64,000 nt of DNA from Burkholderiales bacterium (GCA_036262035.1 DATAJS010000010.1:974915-1038914), one strand, 5' to 3'; positions 40,490 to 50,812 are shown, counted from the first letter of the stretch. The notes: generated by a model not told the origin, from the letters alone. A program made the numbers and translations.

Positions 40490-41254
40490 ATGACCGCAAA
40501 ATCAGCCCCGCAGCTCACTCCGCGTAAGGCAAACCGCGCGATGGTTCCCCCGCGCACCCTGCTTCTGCTCGTCGTCGCCGTCGTGATGGCGACCGCGGCC
40601 TGGGTCCTCGAACAGCACGAGATTTCCGGCGTCCCCGCCGCTCCGGCTGCTTTCCAGGCCGTAGGCCAGCCCGACGCCGCCCCGGTGGCGGCCGTTGCGG
40701 TCCCCGCCGCAGCCCCGGCCCCTGCCGAGATCTCGCCCGGGCGCGTGCGGGCTCTCGCCGAGTTCCTGGCGAAGCGCTACAGGGTCTCGCAGTCGATCAC
40801 CCTCGACCTGGTGCAGATGGCGCACAGCGCCGGTCACCAGATCGGGCTCGACCCGCTCCTCATCATCGCGGTGATGGCGGTCGAATCGCGGTTCAACCCG
40901 ATCGCCGAGAGCGTCGCCGGCGCCAAGGGGCTCATGCAGGTGATCCCGAAATACCACGTCGACAAGTTCCGCGAGTTCGGCGGCGAGAAATACGCGGTGT
41001 TCGATCCCGAGACCAACATCCTCGTCGGCACGCGCATACTCAAGGATTACCTGGCGCAGACCGGCAGCCTCAATTCCGCGCTCACGCTCTACGTCGGCGC
41101 GTCGGATGCCGCCGACGTGCCCTACATCGAGAAAGTCATGACCGAGAAGCAGCGTCTGCTGCAGGTACTGCGCAGCAAGCCGGCGCGTCCCGCGCATCGC
41201 GACGTCGAGGCCTCGGCGCCGCTCGCGGGCGAGCGTTTCGCAAGCGTCCATTGA
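40490..41254 (+). CDS. Membrane-anchored lytic transglycosylase, SLT domain
   Basis: 254 residues. N-terminal membrane helix (about 22-42, TLLLLVVAVVMATAAWVL), an Ala/Pro-rich linker (about 48-80) and an SLT domain with catalytic Glu in LIIAVMAVESRFNPIAES, then AGAKGLMQVIPKYHVDKF and NILVGTRILKDYL. Cuts peptidoglycan strands on the periplasmic side. Strong AAGAAGGAGG ribosome site. Long leader upstream suggests RNA-level control. Confidence 0.92.
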   Translation: MTAKSAPQLTPRKANRAMVPPRTLLLLVVAVVMATAAWVLEQHEISGVPAAPAAFQAVGQPDAAPVAAVAVPAAAPAPAEISPGRVRALAEFLAKRYRVSQSITLDLVQMAHSAGHQIGLDPLLIIAVMAVESRFNPIAESVAGAKGLMQVIPKYHVDKFREFGGEKYAVFDPETNILVGTRILKDYLAQTGSLNSALTLYVGASDAADVPYIEKVMTEKQRLLQVLRSKPARPAHRDVEASAPLAGERFASVH

Positions 41255-41285
41255 TCGGGCTCACCGCCCGAGCGGGAGCGTAGCC

Positions 41286-41531
41286 ATGGCCGAACCGGGA
41301 CTTCCGAAAGACCTCTTCGAGTGGATGCAGAAGATGTGGAACCCGATGTCGTTCCCCGTGCCCGGCATGCTCACGCCGACCGCCGACGTCGGCGAGATCG
41401 AGAAGAAGATCGCCGAGCTCAAGACCGTCGAGACCTGGCTGACGATGAATGTCGGCTTCGTCCAGATGACGATCAAGACGCTGGAGATGCAGAAGGCGGC
41501 GCTGGATGCGCTCGGCGGAACGAAGAAGTGA
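41286..41531 (+). CDS. PhaM-family polyhydroxyalkanoate granule regulatory protein
   Basis: 81 residues. WMQKMWNPMSFPVPGMLTPTADVGEIEKKIAELKTVETWL and FVQMTIKTLEMQKAALDAL match the conserved part of PhaM, which in Cupriavidus activates PHA synthase and tethers granules to DNA. The long basic tail that binds DNA in the Cupriavidus protein is absent. No pha genes are in the window. The stop starts a TGATGAAG-type octad array. Confidence 0.82.
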   Translation: MAEPGLPKDLFEWMQKMWNPMSFPVPGMLTPTADVGEIEKKIAELKTVETWLTMNVGFVQMTIKTLEMQKAALDALGGTKK

Positions 41532-41604
41532 TGAAGTGATGAGGTGAGGAAGTGATGAAAAACGCCGCGTTTCGCGGCGTTTTGTTTTTGCGTCACCTCA
41601 TCAC
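41529..41604. repeat. TGATGAAG octad array with inverted partner around a terminator
   Basis: From the phaM stop: TGATGAAG, TGATGAGG, TGAGGAAG, TGATGAAA. GTGATGAGGTGA (41536-41547) is the exact reverse complement of TCACCTCATCAC (41593-41604), which is the 3' end plus stop of the convergent peptidase gene. Confidence 0.75.
41559..41583. terminator. Bidirectional Rho-independent terminator
   Basis: Perfect 11-bp stem AAAACGCCGCG/CGCGGCGTTTT with a TTT loop, A-run on the left and T-run on the right, between the convergent phaM-like and prolyl iminopeptidase genes. Confidence 0.9.
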
Positions 41605-42567
41605 GTTCTTGAACCGTTCGGTCGCTTTCACCAGCTCCGCGCAGATCCCAGGCTCCCACGCCGAGTGGCCCGCGTCGGGAACGACGACATAGCGCGCTTC
41701 CGGCCACGCGCGGTGCAGATCGTCGGCGGTGACGATGGGACACACCGCGTCGTAGCGGCCCTGTACGATCACCGCCGGTATCCCGCGCACGCGGCCGACC
41801 CTCTCCAGCAGCGAATCGTCCGGCAGGAAGATGTCGTTTCGAAAGTAGTGCGCTTCGATGCGCGCGAGGCCCAGGGCGACGACGTCGCTGGCGAAATAGG
41901 CGACCGTCTCCGGACTCGCCAGCAGCGTCGAGCACGATCCTTCGTAAACGCTCCATGCGCGCGCGGCCGGCATGTGCACCGCGGGGTCCGCATGGGTGAG
42001 CCGCGCGTAGTAGGCCTCGAGCAGGTCGCCGCGCTCGGCTTCGGGAATCGCGCCGGCGAATGCGCGCCACGCTTCGGGAAAGAGATTGCGCAGGCCGTAG
42101 AGGAACCACTCGATCTCGCTCTTGCGGCAGAGGAAGATGCCACGCAGCACGAGCGCAGCGCAGCGATCGGGGTGCTCGATCGCATACGCGAGCGCGAGCG
42201 TGCTGCCCCACGAGCCGCCGAAGACCAGCCAGCGCTCGATGCCGAGATGCCGCCGCAGCCGCTCGAGATCCTCGACGAGGTGAGGCGTGGTGTTGTCGCG
42301 CAGCTCGCCCAACGGACGCGAGCGTCCGGCGCCGCGCTGATCGTAGACGACGATGCGGTAATGCGCCGGGTCGAAGAACCGCCGGTGCGCGGGCGCCGAG
42401 CCCGCACCGGGTCCGCCGTGCAGGAAGACGACCGGTTGGCCGCGGGGGTTCCCGCATTCCTCGAAGTACATCTCGTGCAGCGCGTCGAGACGCAGCACGT
42501 CGCTGTGATAGGGCTCGATCTCGGGATACAGCTCGCCGCGGACGGCGGGGGAATGATCTGCACTCAT
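41593..42567 (-). CDS. pip: Prolyl iminopeptidase
   Basis: 324-residue alpha/beta hydrolase that releases N-terminal proline. HGGPGAGSAPAHRRFFDP (oxyanion region), catalytic Ser in VFGGSWGSTLALAYA, Asp in IVQGRYDAVCP and His in PDAGHSAWEP are all present, with the S33 family NTTPHLVEDLERLR motif. Confidence 0.94.
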   Translation of the reverse strand: MSADHSPAVRGELYPEIEPYHSDVLRLDALHEMYFEECGNPRGQPVVFLHGGPGAGSAPAHRRFFDPAHYRIVVYDQRGAGRSRPLGELRDNTTPHLVEDLERLRRHLGIERWLVFGGSWGSTLALAYAIEHPDRCAALVLRGIFLCRKSEIEWFLYGLRNLFPEAWRAFAGAIPEAERGDLLEAYYARLTHADPAVHMPAARAWSVYEGSCSTLLASPETVAYFASDVVALGLARIEAHYFRNDIFLPDDSLLERVGRVRGIPAVIVQGRYDAVCPIVTADDLHRAWPEARYVVVPDAGHSAWEPGICAELVKATERFKNVMR

Positions 42568-42612
42568 TTCATAAGACTACCTTGGAATTCGGAGCGATCG
42601 ATAGATCGCTTG

Positions 42613-42691
42613 AAGGAAAGGAGGTTCAAGGAGGGAAACCTTGGTTTCCCTCCTTGGCGTTCACCGCCAGCGAGGTCGCGCAGCGACCTCA
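42613..42691 (-). repeat. Stop-associated GGAGGGAAACC element, copy B (after tamB)
   Basis: On the minus strand after the tamB TGA: hairpin GAGGTCGC-TGC-GCGACCTC overlapping the stop, CGCTGCGC inside it, CGGTGAACG, the 24-nt palindrome (42630-42653, arms GGAGGGAAACC), then ACCTCCTTTCCTT. Same order and orientation relative to the gene as copies A and C. Confidence 0.8.
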
Positions 42692-45600
42692 GTCCCATCC
42701 GTAACGGTAGAACACCCCGAACGAGCTCGGAACGCCCGCCTGCGCGCGCAGCGCGACGCGCTGGGTCAGCGCGTATTCGAGCCGCAGCACGGTCTCCGCA
42801 CGATTGACGCTCTGCTCGAACATCACGTACAGCTTGTCCGTCACGCGCTTGCCCACGGTGACGAACTGGTCCGAGACGGTGTTGCCGCTGCGCATGCCGA
42901 TCTCGTCCAGATGCAGCCTGCGCGCGATCGGCGCGCCGGCGCCGCCCGCGATCGCGGTCGCGGCGAGCGGCAGCGCCGCCGACTGCCCTGCCGGTCCGGC
43001 GGACGGCGCGTGTCCCAGCACGAGCCACGACAGCGCCTCGCCCTCCGGCAGCGACGGCGTCGACACCACTCTCACGATCGGCCGCTGCAGCGTGCCGCTG
43101 ACCTGCACGCCCGGCTCGACGGAGAGGTTCCTGCGCACCGCGAGGATGTCGAGCGCAGGATTGAAGAGCGGCCCGCTGAAGAAGAGGCGCCCGCGGCTGA
43201 TGTCGAGGCGCTGGCCGTACGCGGTGTACGTCCCGCGGCGCGCGTCGACGGTACCGCTCGCGATGATCTCGCCGCGCGCGTTGGTCTGCACTTTCACCTG
43301 GCCGGACAGCCACACGTCGAGGCCGCGGCCCTTCACGTGCACGTTGTTGCCGAGGTCGACGCCGATATCGACGCTCGCACGCGCAAGCTTGCGCGGTTCG
43401 GGAGGCGTCTCGCCCGAAGGCCGCTGCGGCTCGGCGGCTACCGGCGCGCGCCCGACGATCACGACGTCGTCGCCGAGCGTCGGCAGGCTTCGCGTCACGA
43501 GCTCGAACACGCCTTCGTCCGCGCGCAGGTTGCCGGTGAACGCGAGCTTGCCCGTGCGCAGCGCGGCGTTGCCTTTGCCGCTGAGGACGAGGCGCCGGTC
43601 CGGCCGGCTGAGGACGGTGAAGCGCTCGGCGCGCCAGTCGACCGAGGCCTCGTCGAAACCGGTCCGCGCGAGCGTGCCTTCAGCCGTGAACGTGCCTTCG
43701 CCGCCGCGGATCGAGAACGATTCGACGCGGATCTCTTTTTGCGCGAGCTGCGCCTTGAGCGTCCCGCCCTTGAGGTCGATGCCCTCGGCGGGCAGCGCGA
43801 TCGCGATCTTGTCGGCGGTGACCGGGCCGGTGATCTGCGGATCGGAGAGCGTGCCGCGTCCCTGCAGCCGCGCGTGCGCCTCGCCTTCGATCAGCAGGGT
43901 CGTGTCGATGAACGCCGCGAACGGCGCGAGGCGCGCGATGTCGACGTCGGCGCTGAAGTCGATCGGCGAATCGGCGCGGTAGCGGCCGGCGACCGGGCTC
44001 GCGCGCCCTTGTGCGCTGGCGCTGGCGAGCGCCGAGCGCAGCCGCGCCTGCATCGTCGCGCGGTCTTCGCGGATGTCGACGTCGAGCGTGAGGGCCGAGA
44101 GGCCGAGCGCGATCGAGCGATCGATGCCCAATGCGACGTCTCCCGACTGGCGGCTCACCGAGATCGAGCCGGTGAGCTGCGGCGCGCTGTGCAGCGTCCA
44201 GCCGCCGTTGAGCCGCAGCGTCCCGGCCATCGCGGGTGCGATGCCCGCCATCGTCAGCACCGGCCGCAACGGCAGATCGCTGAAGCGTCCCGACGTCGCC
44301 AGGCGGCCGTGGTCGTAAGAGAGCTGTTTGACCGCGAGCGTGCCGCCGATGACGCGAAGCTCGAACGCGTCGCTCTGTGCGCGCTGCGGCCCGACGGTGA
44401 TGCGCACGGGGGCGGTGAGCCTCACCGCGGCTTCGCCCTGGTTGACGAGCTCCTCGACGGTGCCGCTCCAGCCCACGTTCTCGCGCCAGCCGCCGTTCGC
44501 GCGCGCGCGGAAGTCGACGCGCTCGCCTTGCGCGGTCACCGTGCCGGTGTGCGCCGCGCGCGTGCCCTTCACGTTCAACACGGCTTCGCGCAACTGCGCT
44601 TCGCGCGTCGCAAGCCCGCGCAACGTCGCCGCGACTTCGAACGGTCCGTCGGGGCGCGTGCTGAGCGTGCCGCGCGCGGACAGCGATTTCACCTGGCCCG
44701 CGCGCTCGTACGCGAGGTCCGACGCGCTGACCTCGAAGCGCACCCCGGGCGCGCGCCACGCGCCGGTGAGCTCGACGTTGCCGCGGGCGCTGCCCGCGAG
44801 CCGCGGATGCACGATCGCGAGGCGGGGCGCATCGAAGCGCACTTGAAGCGTATCGTTCGGCAGTCCCAGCGCGCCTTTGGCGACGATGCTGTTGCCGCCG
44901 AGCGTCGCATCGAGGTCGATCTCGCGCAGGCGCTCGCCGGAAAGCGCGACGACGCCGCGGCCGGCGAGCGGCGCGTTCAGCCAGCGCGAATCGCGCACCA
45001 CAAAGCTCGCGTCGACTTCGGGCCCTGCGATCGTGCCCTTCGCCTGCAGCGTGCCGTTGATCGTGCCCGCGGGGAAGCGTCCCCACGCCGCGGGATCGAA
45101 CCGCGCGAGGGTCGCTTCGACCGAATACGCCTTGCGGCCGGCGAGGTCGATCTTCCCCGCGCCGCGCGCTTCGCCGCCGCGCGCCCGCGCGACGAACTGC
45201 GGCACGTCGACTGCGCTGCCGGTCTTGTGCGCGGTGAGCTTCAACGCGATGTCGCGGTCGACCAGATCGGCGACGATCGACTGGCGCGCCTGAGTGAGCT
45301 TCACCTCGGCCTCGCCGGCGAGCGCGGTCGCGCGCAGTTGCGTATGCATGCCGGCGAGGTCGAGGCGCTTCGTCCTCAGGCGCAGCTCGGCGCTCTCGCG
45401 CGTGACCGTGCCCGAGCCGGTGACCGTTCCGGCCTTGCCGAGCTCGGCAGTGAACGCCGAGAAGCGTGCGAGCTTGCCGTCGGTGCGCAGCTCGGCGTTC
45501 AGCTTCGAGAGCGGCAGCAGCCCGCGATCGTACGGGCCGCTCGCGGTGTTGGTCGCGCGCACGCTGCCGGCGTATACGTCGCCGGTGCGCTTGAAAGCGA

Positions 45601-46417
45601 GGTCGAGATCGAGCGCGGTGCGGGGCGCCCCGGTCATCAGCGCGGCGAGATCGAGATGGGCGCCGTGTGCGGTGACGTCGTCGAGCGGCATGCGGTCGTA
45701 AGGCGTCAGATGCGCGGTGAACCCGGCCTGGGCTGTGCCGCTCGCGACATTGCCTTCGAGCGCGATCTTGGTCAGCGTGCCGTGCGCGCTCGCCGCCAGC
45801 GTCGCGGGCGGCTTGTCCCTGCGCAGCGCTTTGAGCGTCGCGCGCAGCGGGAACGGCGCGGTCGCGGCGATCGACCCTTGCAACGTCAGCGCGTAACCGA
45901 GCGCATCGACCGTCAGGTTCTTCACGGTGTGCTCGACGCTGCCGCCTTCGTAATCCAGCGCGAGGTTGGAGAGCTCGACGGCGCCGCGGCCGCCGAGATC
46001 GACGACGAGCCGGTCGACCCTCGCCCCCGCGAGCTCGAAGCTCACCGGCAGCTCGAGGGTGTCGGGCGGCCGGTCACGAGGCTCGGTCGGCTTGGTGGTG
46101 ACGCTGATCTCGCGCGCGCCCAATCCCTCGATGCGCGGTTTGAAGCGCGCGAGCGACCACGGCGATACCGCGAGGACGGCGTCGCTCGCGTTGATCTCGA
46201 TGTCCTCGCCGGCGTAGCGGATGTGCGCGATCCTCGCGCCTCGCACCAGCGTGCCCGCGACGCCGTCGAGCGTGAGCCCTTTGCCCGCGATGCCCGCGAC
46301 GCGCGTCGCGAGCCACGCGAGACCGCTCTCGGTGTAGAGCAGCCACGCCGCGGCGCCGGCGGCCGATGCGAGGACCGCGGCGAGGAGGAGGGCGGCGACG
46401 AGTGCTGCGCGGCGCAT
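42689..46417 (-). CDS. tamB: TamB, translocation and assembly module
   Basis: 1242 residues. One N-terminal signal-anchor helix (about 4-27), a very long beta-rich AsmA-like repeat region and the C-terminal TamB (DUF490) domain (about 880-1242, for example GTVDARRGTYTAYGQRLDISRGRLFF), ending with an aromatic YGWD as in other members. Works with TamA at the envelope; recent work also implicates TamB-type proteins in phospholipid transport to the outer membrane. Its ATG overlaps the tamA stop by 1 bp (TGATG). Confidence 0.94.
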   Translation of the reverse strand: MRRAALVAALLLAAVLASAAGAAAWLLYTESGLAWLATRVAGIAGKGLTLDGVAGTLVRGARIAHIRYAGEDIEINASDAVLAVSPWSLARFKPRIEGLGAREISVTTKPTEPRDRPPDTLELPVSFELAGARVDRLVVDLGGRGAVELSNLALDYEGGSVEHTVKNLTVDALGYALTLQGSIAATAPFPLRATLKALRRDKPPATLAASAHGTLTKIALEGNVASGTAQAGFTAHLTPYDRMPLDDVTAHGAHLDLAALMTGAPRTALDLDLAFKRTGDVYAGSVRATNTASGPYDRGLLPLSKLNAELRTDGKLARFSAFTAELGKAGTVTGSGTVTRESAELRLRTKRLDLAGMHTQLRATALAGEAEVKLTQARQSIVADLVDRDIALKLTAHKTGSAVDVPQFVARARGGEARGAGKIDLAGRKAYSVEATLARFDPAAWGRFPAGTINGTLQAKGTIAGPEVDASFVVRDSRWLNAPLAGRGVVALSGERLREIDLDATLGGNSIVAKGALGLPNDTLQVRFDAPRLAIVHPRLAGSARGNVELTGAWRAPGVRFEVSASDLAYERAGQVKSLSARGTLSTRPDGPFEVAATLRGLATREAQLREAVLNVKGTRAAHTGTVTAQGERVDFRARANGGWRENVGWSGTVEELVNQGEAAVRLTAPVRITVGPQRAQSDAFELRVIGGTLAVKQLSYDHGRLATSGRFSDLPLRPVLTMAGIAPAMAGTLRLNGGWTLHSAPQLTGSISVSRQSGDVALGIDRSIALGLSALTLDVDIREDRATMQARLRSALASASAQGRASPVAGRYRADSPIDFSADVDIARLAPFAAFIDTTLLIEGEAHARLQGRGTLSDPQITGPVTADKIAIALPAEGIDLKGGTLKAQLAQKEIRVESFSIRGGEGTFTAEGTLARTGFDEASVDWRAERFTVLSRPDRRLVLSGKGNAALRTGKLAFTGNLRADEGVFELVTRSLPTLGDDVVIVGRAPVAAEPQRPSGETPPEPRKLARASVDIGVDLGNNVHVKGRGLDVWLSGQVKVQTNARGEIIASGTVDARRGTYTAYGQRLDISRGRLFFSGPLFNPALDILAVRRNLSVEPGVQVSGTLQRPIVRVVSTPSLPEGEALSWLVLGHAPSAGPAGQSAALPLAATAIAGGAGAPIARRLHLDEIGMRSGNTVSDQFVTVGKRVTDKLYVMFEQSVNRAETVLRLEYALTQRVALRAQAGVPSSFGVFYRYGWD

Positions 46418-48267
46418 CAGAAGCTGAAGCCTACCGAGAAATGCAGCCGTATGTTGCCGTCGCGCTCGCCGTACGCGATGTCCGCGCGCAGCGGTCCCAC
46501 CGGCGAGCGCCAGCGCAAGCCCACGCCGTAGCCCGTCGCGAGCGAGAAATCCGCGCCGCGATCGAACGCGTCGCCGGCGTCGACGAACACCGCGCCGCCG
46601 ATCGAATCGGTGAACCAGCGCGTGTACTCCACGCTCGCGAGCGCGAGATAGCGTCCGCCGACGATCGCCTCGCCCTGCGGCACGCCGACCGTCTCGAACG
46701 CATAACCTCGCAAGGTCTGGTCGCCGCCGGTCCTGAAGAGGAACGACGACGGTATGCCGATGCGATCGCGTGCAAGCACCGCGCCGGCCTCGCCGCGGAT
46801 GAGAAAGTCGTTGCGGATGCCGTAGGGGATCAGCCAGTTCACCTTGGCGTGCACGCGGCCGAAGTCGCGGGTGTTCAGACCCGGCACGCTCGCGCCGACC
46901 TCGAACGTGCCGAGCAGACCGCGGCGCGGGTTGACGAGATCGTCGGTCGTGCGGAAGGTGCGGCGATAGCCGGCGAAGATCGCGAAGTTATTCTCGGTCG
47001 TGGACCCGGCGACGTTCTGTTGCTCGAAATGCGACGACAGCGACACTTGCGAAGGGGTGCGCTCGAGGCCCCAGTTGTGCGCGTAGCCGACGACGACTTC
47101 GCGTGTCAACTGACCCGCGATGTCGCGCCGCTCGAGCTTGGTCGAATAGGTGTTCCACACGCCGCCGGGACGCGGCGGCGTGTCGAGCGTGGTGTTGAAG
47201 GTCTGTTCCTTCGAGTTGAGGTTGAGCCTCGGTCGCAGCCGCCACGCGCGATCGAAGATGTTGGAGTTGGTGTAATCGAGCGTCAGCCCGAGGCGGGTGT
47301 CGGTGCTGTAGGCGATGCCGGTGTCGATGCGCTGCGAAGGCGCTTCGACGACGGTCACCTTGAGCGGCGCGGAATCGGCCTGCGCGGGGTCCGGATCGAT
47401 GCCGAACTGCACCGCGTTGAAATAACCGCTTTCGAGCAATCGGCGCTGGTAGGAGTCGAGCTTCTGCGCGTCGTACGGCTCGCCCGGCTTGAACGGATTG
47501 AGGTTCTCGACCACCGAGGCGGGATAGCGCTGCAGGCCCGCGACCTGCGTCGGGCCGGCATGGAAGATGGGGCCGCTGTCCATCTTCAACGTGAGATCGG
47601 CGCGGCGCGCCTCGGGATCGACCCGCGCTTCGCTCGCGCTGATCGCGGCGGCGGGGTAGCGCCCGCGGCCGAGCCTGATCAGCGCTTCGTCTTTCGCCTT
47701 TTCCCACTGCTCCTGCCGGAAAGGCTCGCCCGGCGTGAGCGGCCAGGTCTCCTTCACGACGCCGATCTGCCTGCGCCCTTCGCGATCCTCGAGCACGGGC
47801 CCCTGGAACTGGAGGTCGACGCCGCGCACCGTCGTGACGACGCCGGGCTTGACCGTGAGGTGCACCACCGCCTCGCGCTCGCCGCGGCGTTCTATCTCGG
47901 TGCGCACCTCGGGCGAGAAATAACCTTCGGCCGCCAGCGCCTCGATCGTCGCCCTGCGCGCTTCGGAGACGAGGCGCTCGAGCACCGGCAGGGTCACGCG
48001 CTCGTCGCGCTGCCAGCGGACGAGGTCGAGCCCTTCCTCGAGCATCTTCCTGAAGCGCCGCGGCGCGTCGATCGCTACGCGAAAGCGTATCGGCCGAGGC
48101 TCCTGCGGCAACGCTTCGGCCGGCGCCGTCTCCTCCGGCGTACGCAGTTCGGTTCCTGGCGGAGCGGCCGGCTCCCGGGCGGATGCGGGAGCCGCGGCGG
48201 CCCATACGGCCGCAGCCATCATGAGCAGGGTGCAGCGTAGGTCAGTTCTGCGCGCGCGGCCGCGCAT
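46417..48267 (-). CDS. tamA: TamA, outer-membrane autotransporter assembly factor
   Basis: 616 residues of the Omp85 superfamily: signal peptide (about 1-30), three POTRA domains (about 60-290, e.g. VVTTVRGVDLQFQGPVLEDREG, FNPFKPGEPY-like LNPFKPGEPYDAQKLDSYQ) and a 16-strand barrel (about 300-616) with the RGY motif in GGDQTLRGYAFETVG. Terminal Phe (FSVGFSF) suits recognition by BamA. Operon partner of tamB. Confidence 0.94.
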   Translation of the reverse strand: MRGRARRTDLRCTLLMMAAAVWAAAAPASAREPAAPPGTELRTPEETAPAEALPQEPRPIRFRVAIDAPRRFRKMLEEGLDLVRWQRDERVTLPVLERLVSEARRATIEALAAEGYFSPEVRTEIERRGEREAVVHLTVKPGVVTTVRGVDLQFQGPVLEDREGRRQIGVVKETWPLTPGEPFRQEQWEKAKDEALIRLGRGRYPAAAISASEARVDPEARRADLTLKMDSGPIFHAGPTQVAGLQRYPASVVENLNPFKPGEPYDAQKLDSYQRRLLESGYFNAVQFGIDPDPAQADSAPLKVTVVEAPSQRIDTGIAYSTDTRLGLTLDYTNSNIFDRAWRLRPRLNLNSKEQTFNTTLDTPPRPGGVWNTYSTKLERRDIAGQLTREVVVGYAHNWGLERTPSQVSLSSHFEQQNVAGSTTENNFAIFAGYRRTFRTTDDLVNPRRGLLGTFEVGASVPGLNTRDFGRVHAKVNWLIPYGIRNDFLIRGEAGAVLARDRIGIPSSFLFRTGGDQTLRGYAFETVGVPQGEAIVGGRYLALASVEYTRWFTDSIGGAVFVDAGDAFDRGADFSLATGYGVGLRWRSPVGPLRADIAYGERDGNIRLHFSVGFSF

Positions 48268-48365
48268 CGGCTGGTCTCATCGGGAGTGGTCGGCGGCCGG
48301 CACGTCGGATGCAGCCGGCTATGGTGAAGAAGCAACGGGCAGGATACCGAGGCCGGGCGCCGTGG

Positions 48366-48393
48366 GGCAAGCTCCGAAGCTTGCCGGTATAAT
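48366..48393 (+). promoter_or_regulatory. maeB -10 element with overlapping palindromic operator candidate
   Basis: TATAAT at 48388-48393, preceded directly by a perfect inverted repeat GGCAAGCT-CCGA-AGCTTGCC (48366-48385) in the -35 position. No good -35 hexamer exists, which would fit an activator-dependent promoter. Confidence 0.5.
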
Positions 48394-48458
48394 TACGCGG
48401 GATTTACACACCCTCTCCGGACCGCTTCGATCTCACCGGACCCTCCGCTGGAAGCCCC

Positions 48459-50750
48459 ATGGATGAAGAACTGCGCAAGGCAGCGCACGAGTACCACCGC
48501 TTGCCCACCGCGGGCAAGATCGCGGTTTCCGCGACCAAAGGCCTGATCAATCAGCGCGACCTCGCGCTCGCGTACACGCCCGGCGTGGCGTCGGTGTGCG
48601 AGACGATCGCCGCCGATCCGGGCGAGGCGCGCAACCTCACCGCGCGCGGCAACCTCGTCGCGGTCATCACCAACGGCACCGCGGTACTGGGGCTCGGCGC
48701 GATAGGGCCGCTCGCGTCCAAGCCGGTGATGGAAGGCAAGGCGGTGCTCTTCAAGAAGTTCGCGGGCATCGACGTCTTCGACATCGAGGTGAACGAGCGC
48801 GATCCGCAAAAGCTCGTCGACATCATCGCCGCGCTCGAGCCGACGTTCGGCGGCATCAACCTCGAGGACATCAAGGCGCCCGAGTGTTTCTACGTCGAGC
48901 GCCAGCTGCGCGAGCGCATGAAGATCCCGGTCTTCCACGACGACCAGCACGGCACCGCGATCATCGTCGGCGCCGCGATCGTCAACGGGCTCAAGGTCGT
49001 CGGCAAGGACATCCGCAAGGTGAGGCTCGTCGCCTCCGGCGCGGGGGCGGCGGCGCTGGCGTGCCTCGATCTTCTGCAAGGGCTGGGGCTGCCGCGCGAG
49101 AACATCACCGTCACCGACATCGCGGGGGTGGTCTACAAAGGCCGCAAGGAAGAGATGGACCCGCAGAAGGAGCGTTACGCGGCCGAGACCGGCGCGCGCA
49201 AGCTCGCGGACGTGATCGGCGGTGCGGACGTGTTCCTCGGCCTGTCGGCGGGCGGCGTGCTCAAGCCCGAGATGGTGGCGAAGATGGCGGAGCGGCCGCT
49301 CATCCTCGCGCTCGCCAACCCCGAGCCCGAGATCCGTCCCGAAGCGGCGCGGCAGGTGAAGCCCGATGCGGTGATCGCGACCGGCCGCTCCGACTATCCG
49401 AACCAGGTCAACAACGTCCTCTGCTTTCCGTTCGTCTTCCGCGGCGCGCTCGACGTGGGCGCGACCACGATCAACCGCGAGATGGAGCTCGCCGCGGTGC
49501 GCGCCATCGCCGAGCTCGCGCAGGCCGAGCAGTCCGACATCGTCGCGCTCGCGTACGGCGAGCAGGACGTGTCGTTCGGGCCGGAATATCTGATTCCGAG
49601 GCCTTTCGATCCGCGCCTCATCGGCAAGATCGCACCCGCCGTGGCGAAAGCGGCGATGGACAGCGGCGTGGCGACGCGTCCGATCGACGACCTCGAAGCG
49701 TACCGCGAGCGCTGCAACCAGTTCGTGTACCAGTCGGGCTTCGTGATGAAGCCGGTGTTCACGGCGGCGAAAGCGGCGCCGAAGCGCGTCGTCTACGCCG
49801 AAGGCGAGGAAGAGCGCGTGCTGCGCGCCGCCCAGGTCGTGCTCGACGAGGGGCTGGCGAGCCCGATACTGATCGGCCGGCCCGACGTGATCCACCAGCG
49901 CATCGAGCGCCTCGGCCTGCGGCTCAAGTCGGGCAAGGACTTCGAGATCGTCGATCCGAACAACGACACGCGCTACCGCGAGTACTGGAGCGCATACCAC
50001 CGCCTCGCGGCGCGCCGCGGCGTGACGCCGGGCATCGCCAAGTCCGAGATGCGCGAAGCCTCGACGCTCATCGGCGCGATGCTCATCCACATGGGGGCGG
50101 CGGACGCGATGCTGTGCGGCCTGCTCGGCAACTACCCGCGCCATCTCCAGTACATCGACCGCGTGATCGGCCGGGCGCCGGGCGTCAATCACTACGCCGC
50201 GATGAGCATGCTGCTGTTGCCGAAGCGCACGGTGTTCATCTGCGACGCGTACGTCAACTTCGATCCGACGGCCGACATGATCGCCGAAACCGCGGTGCTC
50301 GCGGCGGAGGAGGTGCGGCGCTTCGGCCTCACGCCGCGCGTCGCGCTGCTCTCGCACTCGTCCTTCGGTGCGACCGACACCCCGACCTCGCTCAAGATGC
50401 GCGCGGCGCTGGCGCGCATCCGGCAGCTCGCGCCCAACCTCGAGGCCGAGGGCGAGATGCAGGGCGACGTGGCGCTCTCCGAGACGATACGCGAACAGGT
50501 GTTCCCCGACTGCGCGCTCACCGGCGACGCGAACCTGCTCGTCATGCCGAATCTCGATTCGGCCAATATCGCCTTCAACCTGCTCAAGGTCGCCTCGGGC
50601 GACGGGATCACGGTCGGCCCGGTGCTCCTCGGCGCGGCGCGGCCCGCGCACATCATGACGCGCACCGCCACCGTGCGGCGCATCGTCAACATGACCGCAC
50701 TGACGGTCGTCGACTGCAGCCACCGCGCGGAACAGAAAACGTTGCTATAG
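48459..50750 (+). CDS. maeB: NADP-dependent malic enzyme (MaeB type)
   Basis: 763 residues, two-domain form. Malic enzyme domain (about 1-430) with [13 protein letters not shown], the [21 protein letters not shown] region, [15 protein letters not shown] and [16 protein letters not shown] (nucleotide loop), then a phosphotransacetylase-like domain (about 430-763), which in MaeB is regulatory and senses acetyl-CoA. It oxidatively decarboxylates malate to pyruvate, making NADPH. Fumarase C, which produces malate, is encoded next. Confidence 0.96.
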   Translation: MDEELRKAAHEYHRLPTAGKIAVSATKGLINQRDLALAYTPGVASVCETIAADPGEARNLTARGNLVAVITNGTAVLGLGAIGPLASKPVMEGKAVLFKKFAGIDVFDIEVNERDPQKLVDIIAALEPTFGGINLEDIKAPECFYVERQLRERMKIPVFHDDQHGTAIIVGAAIVNGLKVVGKDIRKVRLVASGAGAAALACLDLLQGLGLPRENITVTDIAGVVYKGRKEEMDPQKERYAAETGARKLADVIGGADVFLGLSAGGVLKPEMVAKMAERPLILALANPEPEIRPEAARQVKPDAVIATGRSDYPNQVNNVLCFPFVFRGALDVGATTINREMELAAVRAIAELAQAEQSDIVALAYGEQDVSFGPEYLIPRPFDPRLIGKIAPAVAKAAMDSGVATRPIDDLEAYRERCNQFVYQSGFVMKPVFTAAKAAPKRVVYAEGEEERVLRAAQVVLDEGLASPILIGRPDVIHQRIERLGLRLKSGKDFEIVDPNNDTRYREYWSAYHRLAARRGVTPGIAKSEMREASTLIGAMLIHMGAADAMLCGLLGNYPRHLQYIDRVIGRAPGVNHYAAMSMLLLPKRTVFICDAYVNFDPTADMIAETAVLAAEEVRRFGLTPRVALLSHSSFGATDTPTSLKMRAALARIRQLAPNLEAEGEMQGDVALSETIREQVFPDCALTGDANLLVMPNLDSANIAFNLLKVASGDGITVGPVLLGAARPAHIMTRTATVRRIVNMTALTVVDCSHRAEQKTLL

Positions 50751-50763
50751 CGACCGGGCTACC

Positions 50764-50795
50764 CGTTCACTCGTTCACCCGTTCACCCGTTCACG
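50764..50795. repeat. CGTTCACC octad array between maeB and fumC
   Basis: Four tandem 8-mers: CGTTCACT, CGTTCACC, CGTTCACC, CGTTCACG, starting 14 bp after the maeB stop and ending 17 bp before the fumC ATG. Confidence 0.85.
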
Positions 50796-50812
50796 CTTTT
50801 CCAGGTAAAGAC

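Noticed and set aside
42641-46531. A 1296-codon open frame on the plus strand opposite tamB, and similar long antisense frames opposite leuA, ilvB and nrdA
   Set aside because: They are products of GC-rich codon use on the opposite strand: Arg/Ala/Asp/His/Leu-rich, without domains, while the opposite strand encodes complete known families.
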